Origin: JBBRVW01 sp038246545
GTDB lineage: Bacteria > Actinomycetota > Actinomycetes > JACCUZ01
Reading direction: 5' to 3'
Assembly: GCA_038246545.1 (NCBI GenBank)
Contig: JBBRVW010000022.1
Span: 7,042 to 71,041 of the forward strand
DNA length: 64,000 nt
The notes under the pieces were generated by a model, which was not told the DNA's origin, did not search any database, and worked only from the letters and a program-made list of their open reading frames with translations. A program made the translations under genes and the position numbers. Positions 25,384-33,259 of the stretch are shown piece after piece. The first letter of the stretch is position 1. Each line of letters begins with the position of its first letter.

Positions 25384-26409
25384 TCAGGTTGCCTTTGGCC
25401 GGCGTCGGTGTTTGTAGCGCTTGTATGCCTGCACGGATCTTCGGGAGCTGCGCCAGGTGCCGTCGGTGCTCTGGACCGCGTGGAGCCGGCCGCGCTGGGC
25501 GGCCTGGCGCAACGCCGCGACGGTGAAGTCGTCGTCTGCGAGTGCCGCCAGGGGCACGAGCCGGGCTGGCCCAGCGACGCTCGGGACGATGAACAGGTTG
25601 AGGTTGTCGAGCATGGCTCGAGCGATCAGCTCGCCGAGCGGACCGAAGTCGCCGCCGTCGGCCTTGACGAGGGCCGTGAGGTAGGCATCCCGTTGCTTCT
25701 TGACGATGACGACCGGCGGATAGCCCAGGCGGACCAACACGAGGTTCAGCGCCAGGCGACCGCTGCGCCCGTTGCCGTCGATGAAGGGGTGCACCCCCTC
25801 GAAGTGGCCGTGCAGCCGCGCGAGCTGCTCAGGGAGGGGTTCGCGTACTGCTGCAGGTCTGCGCAGGCCGGCGCCGGTCGAGTTCACCGCGTCCACCCAG
25901 CCCGCGATTTCTGCGGGAACTTCGTTCCAGGGGGGCGGGGTCATCCCGCCGTGGAAGGGCGCGATGTCGTGCCGGCGCCAGTTGCCAGGGCCCTCCTCGG
26001 GTGTTGCCGTCTCGTGCGGTGCGACCTCCCATACGGCGCTCATCGCGGTGTGGTGGATGCGCCGCACCTCGTTGAGGCTGATCAACCCGTCAGTGGTCCA
26101 CTCGTCTGGTTCGAGGGCCTGGCTGTAGACCCACTGAGCTGCCTTGGCGTAGCCGGTGACCTCGTTGTATTCCTTGAGCGGTTTCGCGCCGACCGCACGC
26201 CCCTGGTCGAGCAACTCGGCGACCTCGCGCATGACCAGCGTGTTGCCTTCGAGGGCTGTGGAGTGGTGCGCCTCCTGGTGCCAGATGTCCGCCCAGATGG
26301 ACTCGGACTCCTTGGGAGAGGGGAGTCCGCCGAGCCGGGTTTGCAGCTCGTGGATCGCGGCGTCGAGGCGGGCATACACCGTGGCCCTGCCTGGTCGGCC
26401 TCGTGCCAT
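25384..26409 (-). CDS. Fic-domain AMP-transferase with N-terminal inhibitory helix
   Basis: The 341-residue protein has the class II Fic architecture: an inhibitory (S/T)xxxE(G/N) motif STALEG at 50-55 and the catalytic HPFIDGNGRSGR at 207-218 with His207 intact. The C-terminus has an HTH-like tail (FTVAALRQAAQRGRLHA) and ends strongly basic. Such enzymes transfer AMP to a target hydroxyl and are self-inhibited by the Glu of the inhibitory helix; many act as toxins. No separate antitoxin gene is seen, which fits class II. ATG 26409 starts just before the first helix. Confidence 0.88.
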   Translation of the reverse strand: MARGRPGRATVYARLDAAIHELQTRLGGLPSPKESESIWADIWHQEAHHSTALEGNTLVMREVAELLDQGRAVGAKPLKEYNEVTGYAKAAQWVYSQALEPDEWTTDGLISLNEVRRIHHTAMSAVWEVAPHETATPEEGPGNWRRHDIAPFHGGMTPPPWNEVPAEIAGWVDAVNSTGAGLRRPAAVREPLPEQLARLHGHFEGVHPFIDGNGRSGRLALNLVLVRLGYPPVVIVKKQRDAYLTALVKADGGDFGPLGELIARAMLDNLNLFIVPSVAGPARLVPLAALADDDFTVAALRQAAQRGRLHAVQSTDGTWRSSRRSVQAYKRYKHRRRPKAT

Positions 26410-26508
26410 GACTTTCGCCTGCCTCCCCGGTCCGGCGCGTCCACACCGATATGGACACACCAAGTTGAGTAGCTCATCGCTGAGCTAATCGAACTTATCA
26501 GGTTCAGC

Positions 26509-26558
26509 AGCTAGTTGATATGTCTTGCGAGTAGACTAAATGAACATATCAACTAGCT
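26509..26558. promoter_or_regulatory. 15-bp perfect inverted repeat upstream of fic
   Basis: AGCTAGTTGATATGT (26509-26523) and its exact complement ACATATCAACTAGCT (26544-26558) flank a 20-base spacer, in an AT-rich island unlike its surroundings. It is about 100-150 bases upstream of the fic ATG. It could be a two-site operator, a resolution or attachment site, or a hairpin; the spacing favours protein binding. Confidence 0.6.
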
Positions 26559-26674
26559 GTGCCCAGCCGCGCGACGCGTCTCACCTGGACCGAGTCTGGC
26601 CAGACGCCGGGCCTAGGGAATCGTCTAGTAGCGGCGATTGACGCGGGATAGCGAACCGAGCGGTGCGCCACGCC

Positions 26675-26825
26675 GCGGTGATCCCGTCGCGATGGTCGAC
26701 GGTCCGGATCTGTCTACGATCGCCCTCCCGACGCTGCAGATCGATGGGGGCTCGTCGTGAGGCGACTACACCGGCCGGCACGCACTGCGACGATGTTCGA
26801 CGCGTAGGGCGATCATCGCTCGAGG
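26675..26825 (-). pseudogene. two RelE-type C-terminal remnants in tandem
   Basis: Minus-strand codons at about 26675-26740 read DRRQIRTVDHRDGI, resembling the family 1 toxin ending DVLDIDHRRDAY. Codons at about 26768-26825 read MIALRVEHRRSACRPV, resembling the family 2 ending VIVLRVEHRLDAYRP. Both are only the last ~20 residues. The resemblance is short and is called because both families occur nearby. Confidence 0.45.
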
Positions 26826-26925
26826 GACTCGGTCGCCTCGGGCAAGTTCAGCGTCGCGCTCTTGCAGACGCCCTGAGCGCATCCCGTGCATGCACTTCCC
26901 TTGAAGTTCTTGTAGGGTTCTGTAT

Positions 26926-27609
26926 ATGGCATTCGTCAGCGTCGCTGAGGCGGCGCATCGGCTTGGTGTCTCGGCGTCGCGGGTTCATCAGCGCATCCAA
27001 GATGGCTCGCTCCCCGCAGTTCGAGTCGGGAGCCAGTGGGCCATCGACGAGGCTCTGCTCCACCAGGTGTCCAGCCGGCCGGGGCAACCTCTGTCCCGGC
27101 GCGCGGCGTGGGCCGTGCTCGCGCTGGCCGCGCCCCACAACGAAGAACTCGCTGCCTCCGAGTTCGTGCGTGACCTGAAGCTCGCTCCGTCCGAGTGGTC
27201 GCGGGCGCGCAAGCGACTGGCCGACATTCTCGTGGCGCCCGTTCCGGAGAACCTCCTGCGGGCCGGGCTGCGGCGCCGCGCCGAGCGGCGTGTCTTCCGG
27301 GCTTCCCAGCCAGACCTCGCGGACATTCGCGGCGATCGGCGGCTCCTCCTGTCCGGGCTCAGCCACCCCGAGAGCGCCATGGCCTCCCCCGACGTGGCCG
27401 AGGGTTACCTCGCTCGCGCCGACCTCGATGCCTTCGTGGACCGCTATTTGCTCGTGGAGGCTGCCGACCGCCGAGGGAACGTCGTGCTTCATGTGGCCGA
27501 CCGACGTCCCGCGGCCGTCTGGCCGCTGCTGCTGGCCGCGGACCTGGCTGAGTACCAGCAGCCGCGGGAAGCGGGCAGAGCGCGCGCGCTGGTCGAGGCA
27601 CTGCGGTGA
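26926..27609 (+). CDS. excisionase-like HTH protein, intact copy of the two-gene system
   Basis: The 227-residue protein begins with an HTH of the MerR/excisionase type (VSVAEAAHRLGVSASRVHQR, then VGSQWAIDEALL). The ~175-residue C-terminal part ends in AVWPLLLAADLAEYQQPREA and aligns with the protein at 10934-11671. It overlaps the NTase-like gene by 4 bases (GTGA). By analogy with AbiEi/AbiEii it may be the antitoxin and autorepressor. No Shine-Dalgarno sequence precedes ATG 26926; a TAGGGT box 8 bases upstream suggests a leaderless mRNA. Confidence 0.65.
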   Translation: MAFVSVAEAAHRLGVSASRVHQRIQDGSLPAVRVGSQWAIDEALLHQVSSRPGQPLSRRAAWAVLALAAPHNEELAASEFVRDLKLAPSEWSRARKRLADILVAPVPENLLRAGLRRRAERRVFRASQPDLADIRGDRRLLLSGLSHPESAMASPDVAEGYLARADLDAFVDRYLLVEAADRRGNVVLHVADRRPAAVWPLLLAADLAEYQQPREAGRARALVEALR

Positions 27610-28331
27610 TCGTCCTACCGCCGATGTCGGTGGCGCAGAGCGCGTCATGGCACGCGCTCCTCGACCTGTACGAACTCCTCCCGGCCGGCTGGACACTGAT
27701 CGGCGGGCAGATGGTCCACCTGCACTGCGCTGAACGCGGGACATCGTCTCCGCGGCCCACCGACGACGCTGACGCGGTCCTCGACATCAGGGCCAACCCG
27801 CAGATTCTGCTCGAGTTCACCCGCACCCTGACCGAGCTCGGGTTCGTCGCGGACGGCATCACGGCCGAGGGCCAACAGCACCGATGGAAGCGCGACCTGG
27901 CTTCCCTCGACGTGCTCATCCCGGACAACGTCGGTGAGCGGCTCGCCCGCCGCACCGGCGTCACTGGTAGCCCCACGGTCCGGACGCCTGGCGGCATCCA
28001 AGCGCTGCACCGGAGCGAGGCCGTCCCGGTCGACGTCGCCGGCCGCCAGGGTCACGTTCGACGGCCCGGCCTGATCGGGGCTCTCATCATGAAGGCGGCA
28101 GCGCACACGCTGCCCGTCGACCCGCATCGAGGACGCCACCGAAGCGACTTCGCGACCCTGGCCGCGTTGGTCGCTGCCTCGGACTTCGTCGACGAGACGC
28201 TGTCGAAGAAGGAGCGCCAGTACCTGCGCGACATGGTCGACGCGACCCGAGCCGACCGGTCAGTGATGGGCAGCCAGCCCGCTGCTGACGACGGCCTCAT
28301 CAGGGTCGAGCGCCGCATCGTCAGCAGTTAG
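27606..28331 (+). CDS. NTase-fold protein, candidate toxin of the two-gene system
   Basis: The 241-residue protein has LLPAGWTLIGGQMVHLH with GG at 33-34 and PTDDADAVLDIR with acidic residues 53-60, giving the GG...DxD signature of nucleotidyltransferase folds. A later GALIMKAAAHTL Lys helix and HRSDFATLAALVAASDFVDE match the Lys and D-L positions of AbiEii-type toxins, but overall similarity to AbiEii is low. It is the only intact one of three copies in the window. GTG start inside the HTH stop codon. Confidence 0.65.
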   Translation: MIVLPPMSVAQSASWHALLDLYELLPAGWTLIGGQMVHLHCAERGTSSPRPTDDADAVLDIRANPQILLEFTRTLTELGFVADGITAEGQQHRWKRDLASLDVLIPDNVGERLARRTGVTGSPTVRTPGGIQALHRSEAVPVDVAGRQGHVRRPGLIGALIMKAAAHTLPVDPHRGRHRSDFATLAALVAASDFVDETLSKKERQYLRDMVDATRADRSVMGSQPAADDGLIRVERRIVSS

Positions 28332-28428
28332 TTGAGCGGATTACGCAGACCACACACGTATCGACCATCTGCGACCTTGCCGGGCGGTGCGCCGGCCGCG
28401 ACCGGAGGGGCGCCTCGGAAAGATCAAT

Positions 28429-28490
28429 GTCACCCAGAGTAGGCAACGCCGAAAACTGTGAAAGAACCGCTTGTTAGCAAAATGTTAGCA
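28429..28490. repeat. att-like repeat near tRNA-Phe
   Basis: Aligns with 18735-18790, sharing GTCACC, CAACGCC, GAAAGAACCGCT and the A-rich end. It contains the short direct repeat TGTTAGCA (twice). It lies 62 bases from the 3' end of tRNA-Phe, where integrases of actinobacterial elements often insert. Confidence 0.5.
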
Positions 28491-28551
28491 AGATGGTCGA
28501 CACAGAGTGATCGAAGGTTACGCGGCAACGCTGTGACCTGCACTTATAGGG

Positions 28552-28625
28552 TGGCCAGGGGCGGGGTCGAACCGCCGACCTTCCGATTTTCAGTCGGACG
28601 CTCGTACCAACTGAGCTACCTGGCC
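28552..28625 (-). tRNA. tRNA-Phe (GAA)
   Basis: The 74-nt minus-strand sequence folds as a full cloverleaf: acceptor GGCCAGG/CCTGGCC, D arm with GCTCAGTTGG, anticodon loop CTGAAAA giving GAA, T loop TTCGACC, discriminator A. CCA is not encoded. Last of three clustered tRNAs and the boundary of the accessory region. Confidence 0.97.
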
Positions 28626-28654
28626 GAGGGACCCGGCGTGACGCCGGCCCAAGG

Positions 28655-28729
28655 CGGTCCTGACGGGATTTGAACCCGCGGCCTCCACCTTGACAGGGTG
28701 GCGAGCACTCCAAGCTGCTCCACAGGACC
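28655..28729 (-). tRNA. tRNA-Asp (GTC)
   Basis: The 75-nt sequence has acceptor GGTCCTG/CAGGACC, anticodon loop CTGTCAA giving GTC, T loop TTCAAAT and discriminator G, as expected for Asp. CCA is not encoded. Confidence 0.97.
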
Positions 28730-28742
28730 TTGCTGCATTGCG

Positions 28743-28815
28743 TGCCCCCAACGGGATTCGAACCCGTGCTACCGCCTTGAAAGGGCGGCGTCCTGGGCCA
28801 CTAGACGATGAGGGC
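28743..28815 (-). tRNA. tRNA-Glu (TTC)
   Basis: The 73-nt sequence has acceptor GCCCTCA pairing with TGGGGGC, anticodon loop CTTTCAA giving TTC, T loop TTCGAAT and discriminator A. It heads the Glu-Asp-Phe cluster. Confidence 0.96.
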
Positions 28816-28903
28816 TGCTGGCCCACGGCGTCGTAGCCGTCGGGGACCCCGAAAGCATAGGGGACGGCCCAGAGGTTCACCAAAGCAGTCCTGAACCGCC
28901 CGA

Positions 28904-30535
28904 TCAGCCGCCGGCGAAGTCCGCGGTGGCGCTCGGGGAGGGCGTGGAGGTCCCGGGCGGGATGCTCCCGCCGAGGGCACCGGACGGGGTCGGTGACGGC
29001 GTTCCGCCGGTCGGCGCGGCGCCGGGGGACGGCGACGCGGTGGCGGCGAGCTCCGGGAACTGCTGGCTCAGGAGCCGGCGCTGGATCTTGGCCGACACCA
29101 GGCCGAGGCCGCCCAGGGTGATGTCGTCCCAGGCCTGCAGCCGCTTGGTGGAGCGGTCGAAGTAGAGCACCGAGGCGCGCACCGGGGTGGGCTTCTCGTG
29201 CTCGAGTCCGCGCAGCCCGGAAGCACCGGTCGAGCCCTGGAAGAACGACAGCGTCCCGCCGTCGAGCAGGTGCTGCTCGCGCCGGTGGTAGTGCCCGGAC
29301 AGCACCAGCGGGACGTCGCCGGCCATCGCGGTCGCGGCCGCGCCGTCGTGCACCACCGCGACGTCGACCTTCTGGTCGGCCGGCTGCGCCCGCAGCGCCG
29401 AGCCCATCGCCAGCCCGACCTGCCCGACGCTGGCCGGCGCCGGGGTGTCGCGGGTGTCCTTGTCCGGGGTGAACCGCGGGTCGCCCCAGCCGAGGAACCG
29501 CAGCCCGCCCACCTCCACCGGCTGCGCCTTGTCCAGCACGACGGCGTTCGGCTGGGCCGCGACCTCGGCCTGGGTGATCAGCGAGTCGTGGTTCCCGCGC
29601 ACCCACACGTAGGGCACGCCGAGGGTCGCGATCTGGTCGACGTAGGTGTTCTCCGCCGCGCTGCCGTGGTCGGTGAGGTCGCCGGAGTCGACGATCACGT
29701 CGATCTTGAACTGGTTGCTGACCGACCGGATCACGTCCCACGACGCCGGGTTCAGGTGCAGGTCGGAGACGAACAGCACCCGGATCGTCGAGGTGTCCGC
29801 CTGGTAGGCCGGCAGCGTCGAGGTCACGTCGTAGAGCCGGGACACGTTGGTCACCAGCTTCGCCAGCTGGTTCTCGTACTTGTTGAAGTTCGCCACGATG
29901 TCCTGGGCGTTGCCGACCACGCCGGGCGCGGACGCCAGCAGCCCGGTGTACTGCGGCTGGCTGATCGCGTCCTTGTCGAACGTCGCGGCCGCCACCACCC
30001 CGCCGGCGAGGACCACCGACGCGCTGACCGCCCCGGTGAGCAGCACCAGCCGCCACCGGCTCCGGAACACCAGCACCCCGAGCAGCAGCGCACCCGCGAC
30101 CGCCGCGAGCGCGGAGCGCACCGTCACGGTGATGACCGCCGAGCGCAGGTCGCCGACCACCTGCTCGCCGAGGCCGCTGACAGCCGCGGGGTCGTTGAAG
30201 ATCCGCCGGGCGTCGGTGGCGTCGATCCGGGCCACCGAGATGTCCAGCTGCCAGGGGCCGGCGTGGCTGTTCACCCGCAGCTCGCCCAGCGGTGGGATCG
30301 ATACCACGCTGCCGCCGCTGGCCGACGGGACGATCGAGAGCCGGGTGTCCAGCGGGCCGACGTGCGCGTCCAGGTTGCCGCCGGCCAGCAGCCCGAGCCA
30401 GCAGCCGATCAGCCCGACGACCAGCACCTCGGTGACCAGCAGGAACCGGCGCTCCCGGGTGCCCCGCCACCACGGCGTCGTGGCCGGCGCCTGCTCCTCG
30501 GCGGGGGCAGGCGTCGCCTCGGGCTGGTCGGTCAC
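28904..30535 (-). CDS. membrane-anchored metallophosphoesterase
   Basis: The 543-residue protein has a helix near 32-50 (FLLVTEVLVVGLIGCWLGLL), a ~90-residue external loop, two further helices near 140-190, then a calcineurin-like phosphoesterase domain with all metal motifs: SDLHLNP, DSGDLTDHG, RGNHDS, VVHDG and SGHYHRR. The C-terminal 50 residues are Pro/Ser/Gly-rich and disordered. The catalytic domain is probably outside the membrane, but topology is inferred. GTG 30535 is chosen because the upstream frame overlaps the divergent gene's promoter region. Confidence 0.85.
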   Translation of the reverse strand: MTDQPEATPAPAEEQAPATTPWWRGTRERRFLLVTEVLVVGLIGCWLGLLAGGNLDAHVGPLDTRLSIVPSASGGSVVSIPPLGELRVNSHAGPWQLDISVARIDATDARRIFNDPAAVSGLGEQVVGDLRSAVITVTVRSALAAVAGALLLGVLVFRSRWRLVLLTGAVSASVVLAGGVVAAATFDKDAISQPQYTGLLASAPGVVGNAQDIVANFNKYENQLAKLVTNVSRLYDVTSTLPAYQADTSTIRVLFVSDLHLNPASWDVIRSVSNQFKIDVIVDSGDLTDHGSAAENTYVDQIATLGVPYVWVRGNHDSLITQAEVAAQPNAVVLDKAQPVEVGGLRFLGWGDPRFTPDKDTRDTPAPASVGQVGLAMGSALRAQPADQKVDVAVVHDGAAATAMAGDVPLVLSGHYHRREQHLLDGGTLSFFQGSTGASGLRGLEHEKPTPVRASVLYFDRSTKRLQAWDDITLGGLGLVSAKIQRRLLSQQFPELAATASPSPGAAPTGGTPSPTPSGALGGSIPPGTSTPSPSATADFAGG

Positions 30536-30602
30536 AGGTCCCTGCCTACCCGATCCGGCTGGCAGCCCACCGCACCGCCTCGCGCCGCGGGATGATCGGC
30601 AG

Positions 30603-30953
30603 GTGCTGGAGATGCCGCCGGAGCGGTTCGACGAGCTGGTCGCGGAGGCCCTCGACGAGATTCCGGCCGAGCTCACCGCGGTGATGGACAACGTCGTGAT
30701 CCTCGTCGAGGACGAGCCACCCGCCGACGACCCCGACCTGCTCGGCCTCTACGAGGGAATCCCGCTCACCGAGCGCGACTGGGCCTACGGGGGTGCGCTC
30801 CCGGACCGCATCACCATCTACCGCGGCCCGACCCTGCGGATGTGCGAGGACGAGGAGGAGGTCGTCGACGAGGTGCACATCACCGTCGTCCACGAGGTCG
30901 CCCACCACTTCGGCATCGACGACGACCGCCTGCACGCGCTGGGCTACGAGTGA
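30603..30953 (+). CDS. metallopeptidase family protein (zincin-like)
   Basis: The 116-residue protein has the MPPERFDELVAEALDEIPAE start, LGLYEGIPLTER, RITIYRGP and the zinc motif HEVAHHFGIDDDRL of the small zincin-like family common in actinobacteria. It is a predicted cytosolic metalloprotease without known substrate. Start GTG 30603 gives VLEMPPERF; ATG 30612 is an alternative. It is divergent from the metallophosphoesterase. Confidence 0.85.
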   Translation: MLEMPPERFDELVAEALDEIPAELTAVMDNVVILVEDEPPADDPDLLGLYEGIPLTERDWAYGGALPDRITIYRGPTLRMCEDEEEVVDEVHITVVHEVAHHFGIDDDRLHALGYE

Positions 30954-31015
30954 GGGCGCTGCGGTCGCGCGACCTCCCGGGCATGGCCGGTGCGGGCTCG
31001 GGTACTGCATCGGAC

Positions 31016-31192
31016 ATGACCCAGCCGATGCACAGTGACAGGAACGACGCCGCCGGAGTGAACCCGGTGTCCGACGCCCCGGGCCTCGAGGACGAGCGCG
31101 CCGCCGACGCCGCCACCGGCGACTCCGCCGCCGGTCCGGGCGAGCCGGGCGAGGCGGACACGGACGAGCCGACGGCGGACGACCGCCGATAG
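31016..31192 (+). CDS. small acidic disordered protein
   Basis: The 58-residue product is rich in Asp, Glu, Ala, Gly and Pro with no hydrophobic core (LEDERAADAATGDSAAGPGE). It begins at ATG 31016, 62 bases after the zincin gene. Codon use fits the genome, but composition makes homology hard to judge; it may be spurious. Confidence 0.4.
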   Translation: MTQPMHSDRNDAAGVNPVSDAPGLEDERAADAATGDSAAGPGEPGEADTDEPTADDRR

Positions 31193-31336
31193 CCAAGCCC
31201 GAGCCGCCCGTCGTGGTCGGGACGACGTCGGGTGGCGCATGGGTAGCACCACCCGCGGTGCACGACCGCCGCACGCGCCGGATCCACCGCCGGCAGGTGT
31301 CGACCACGTGGACGTGATCAACGCGCGGTTGCGGGA

Positions 31337-33109
31337 CTACGCCGGGAGCTCGATGCGGCGGTGGGCGAGGACCTCGCGGAGATCGATGAGGGGGGCGGGG
31401 GCGCCGGTGAGGTAGCCCTGCACGGACTCGTAGCCGAGGTCCTTGAGCAGGTGCAGCTGCTCGGCGGTCTCGACACCGGACGCGAGCGGGTGCCGGCCGG
31501 CCGCCTTGGCCGCGGTCGCGACGGCGGCCACCACGGCGCCGTCCTCGGGGTCGTCGACGCAGCCGGCGACGAACTGGCGGTCCACCTTCAGGGTGTCGAC
31601 CGGCAGCCGGCGCAGCCCGGCGAGCGACGTGCCGCCGGAGCCGAAGTCGTCGATGGCCAGGCCCACGCCGAGGCGGCGGAGGCGGTCGAGCTCGTCGGGC
31701 AGGGCGGGGCCGGCCTCGGGCAGCTCCTGCTCGTGCAGCTCGAGGTAGAGGCCGCGGGCCTGCAGGCCGGCCCAGGTGAGCAGCATCGAGACGGTGTCGG
31801 CGAAGCCGGGGCGGGCCACCTCGTCGGCCCACACGTTCACCGACACCCGCACCGAGGGGTCGTGCCAGGACGCGGCGTCGCGGACCGCTGCGCGCAGCAC
31901 CCAGTCGGTCAGCGAGGTGGCGAGCGGGGTGCCCTCGATGCGCGGCAGGAAGTCCTCCGGCATGAGCAGGCCGAGCCGCGGGTGCGGCCAGCGGACCAGC
32001 GCCTCCAGCCCCATCAGCCGGCCCTCGACCGAGACCACCGGCTGGTAGTGCAGCTGGAGGATGTCGGCCTGGATCGCGTGCCGCAGCTCGGCGACCAGGC
32101 CGCGGCCCTCGCGCGGGTCGCCGGACATGTCGTCGGCGATGGTGTCGTCGGCCACGACGAACGCCAGCTCGGGGTGCCGCTTGGCGCGCATCATCGCGAG
32201 GTCGGCCAGGCGCATCAGCTCCTCGCCGGACGTGGCGGTCAGCCCGTCGATCGCGACCCCGATCGAGGCCCGCACCTGGATCTGGTGGCCGCGTACCGTC
32301 ACCGGCCGGCCGATGCCCTCGCGCAGCCGGTCGACCAGCGTCACCAGGTCCTCGTCCTCGGTGAGGTCCTCGGCGATGACGACGAACTCGTCGCCGCCGA
32401 GCCGGGCCACCGTGTCGTTGGACCGCAGCGCGCCGAGGATCCCGTTCGACACCGACACCAGCACCTCGTCGCCGACGTCGTGACCGAAGGTGTCGTTGAC
32501 CTCCTTGAACTTGTCGAGGTCGACGAACAGCACCGCCACCCGAGCCGACGTCCGGTGCGCGCGGGTCAGCGCTGTCTCCAGCCGGTCGCGCAGCAGCCGC
32601 CGGTTCGGCAGGTTGGTGAGGCTGTCGTGCAGGGCGGCGTGCAGCAGCATCCGCTCGGTGTTGCGCCGGCTGGTCGCGTCGTCCATCGACACCAGCGCGG
32701 CGCCGGCCCCCGCCTCCGGCATCGGGACGGCGGACACCACCGCCCACAGGTCGTGCCCCCGGGCGTGCTTGAGGCGGCGCTCGGAGGTGCCGAGCCGGAG
32801 CCGGCCGACGTCCTCCGGCGCGACGTGGTCATGCAGCGCGGAGCCGACCAGGGCCGCCGCGGTGTGCCCGAGGTAGCGGGCCAGCGCCGGGTTCACCTCG
32901 AGCACCGTGCCGGTGCCGTCGACCACCGCCATGGCCACCGTGCTGCGGACGAACGCCGCCCCGCCGTACGCCGACGCGGTGGCCGTGCCGGGCGGCAGCG
33001 GGGACGGGCCGGGGGCGAACGGGCCGGTCAGCGAGGCGGCCAACAGCGGCACGACGAGAACCGGCTCGGCACCCGCCGAGCCGGTCCGGACCTCGTCGTC
33101 GGTCAGCAC
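31337..33109 (-). CDS. PAS-GGDEF-EAL cyclic-di-GMP protein
   Basis: The 590-residue protein has a PAS sensor (about 50-150), a diguanylate cyclase domain with GGDEF at 238-242 and an RxxD inhibitory site (R229-D232) five residues upstream, and an EAL domain starting near 345 with EAL at 369-371, DDFGSG and LKVDRQFV. In the loop that usually reads EGVE it has SGVE, so one expected metal/catalytic Glu is Ser and phosphodiesterase activity is uncertain. No membrane helix is obvious, so it is probably cytosolic. Confidence 0.9.
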   Translation of the reverse strand: MLTDDEVRTGSAGAEPVLVVPLLAASLTGPFAPGPSPLPPGTATASAYGGAAFVRSTVAMAVVDGTGTVLEVNPALARYLGHTAAALVGSALHDHVAPEDVGRLRLGTSERRLKHARGHDLWAVVSAVPMPEAGAGAALVSMDDATSRRNTERMLLHAALHDSLTNLPNRRLLRDRLETALTRAHRTSARVAVLFVDLDKFKEVNDTFGHDVGDEVLVSVSNGILGALRSNDTVARLGGDEFVVIAEDLTEDEDLVTLVDRLREGIGRPVTVRGHQIQVRASIGVAIDGLTATSGEELMRLADLAMMRAKRHPELAFVVADDTIADDMSGDPREGRGLVAELRHAIQADILQLHYQPVVSVEGRLMGLEALVRWPHPRLGLLMPEDFLPRIEGTPLATSLTDWVLRAAVRDAASWHDPSVRVSVNVWADEVARPGFADTVSMLLTWAGLQARGLYLELHEQELPEAGPALPDELDRLRRLGVGLAIDDFGSGGTSLAGLRRLPVDTLKVDRQFVAGCVDDPEDGAVVAAVATAAKAAGRHPLASGVETAEQLHLLKDLGYESVQGYLTGAPAPLIDLREVLAHRRIELPA

Positions 33110-33259
33110 CTCACCCCTTCGCTGTCCCCTATCGTCCCGTCACGCAGCGTCGACAATCCTCCGACCGGCCGGAGATCACCCCCACGCTGGAAAGAGTCAC
33201 GCGCGAGTAAAGTCTGGCTACGCAGGGTGACACCGGACAAATCGTCGTCCGGACGGGGC

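Noticed and set aside
31239..31410. Short plus-strand frame containing DHVDVINARLRDYAG
   Set aside because: It looked mildly protein-like but overlaps the end of the GGDEF-EAL gene and has no start context; left uncalled.
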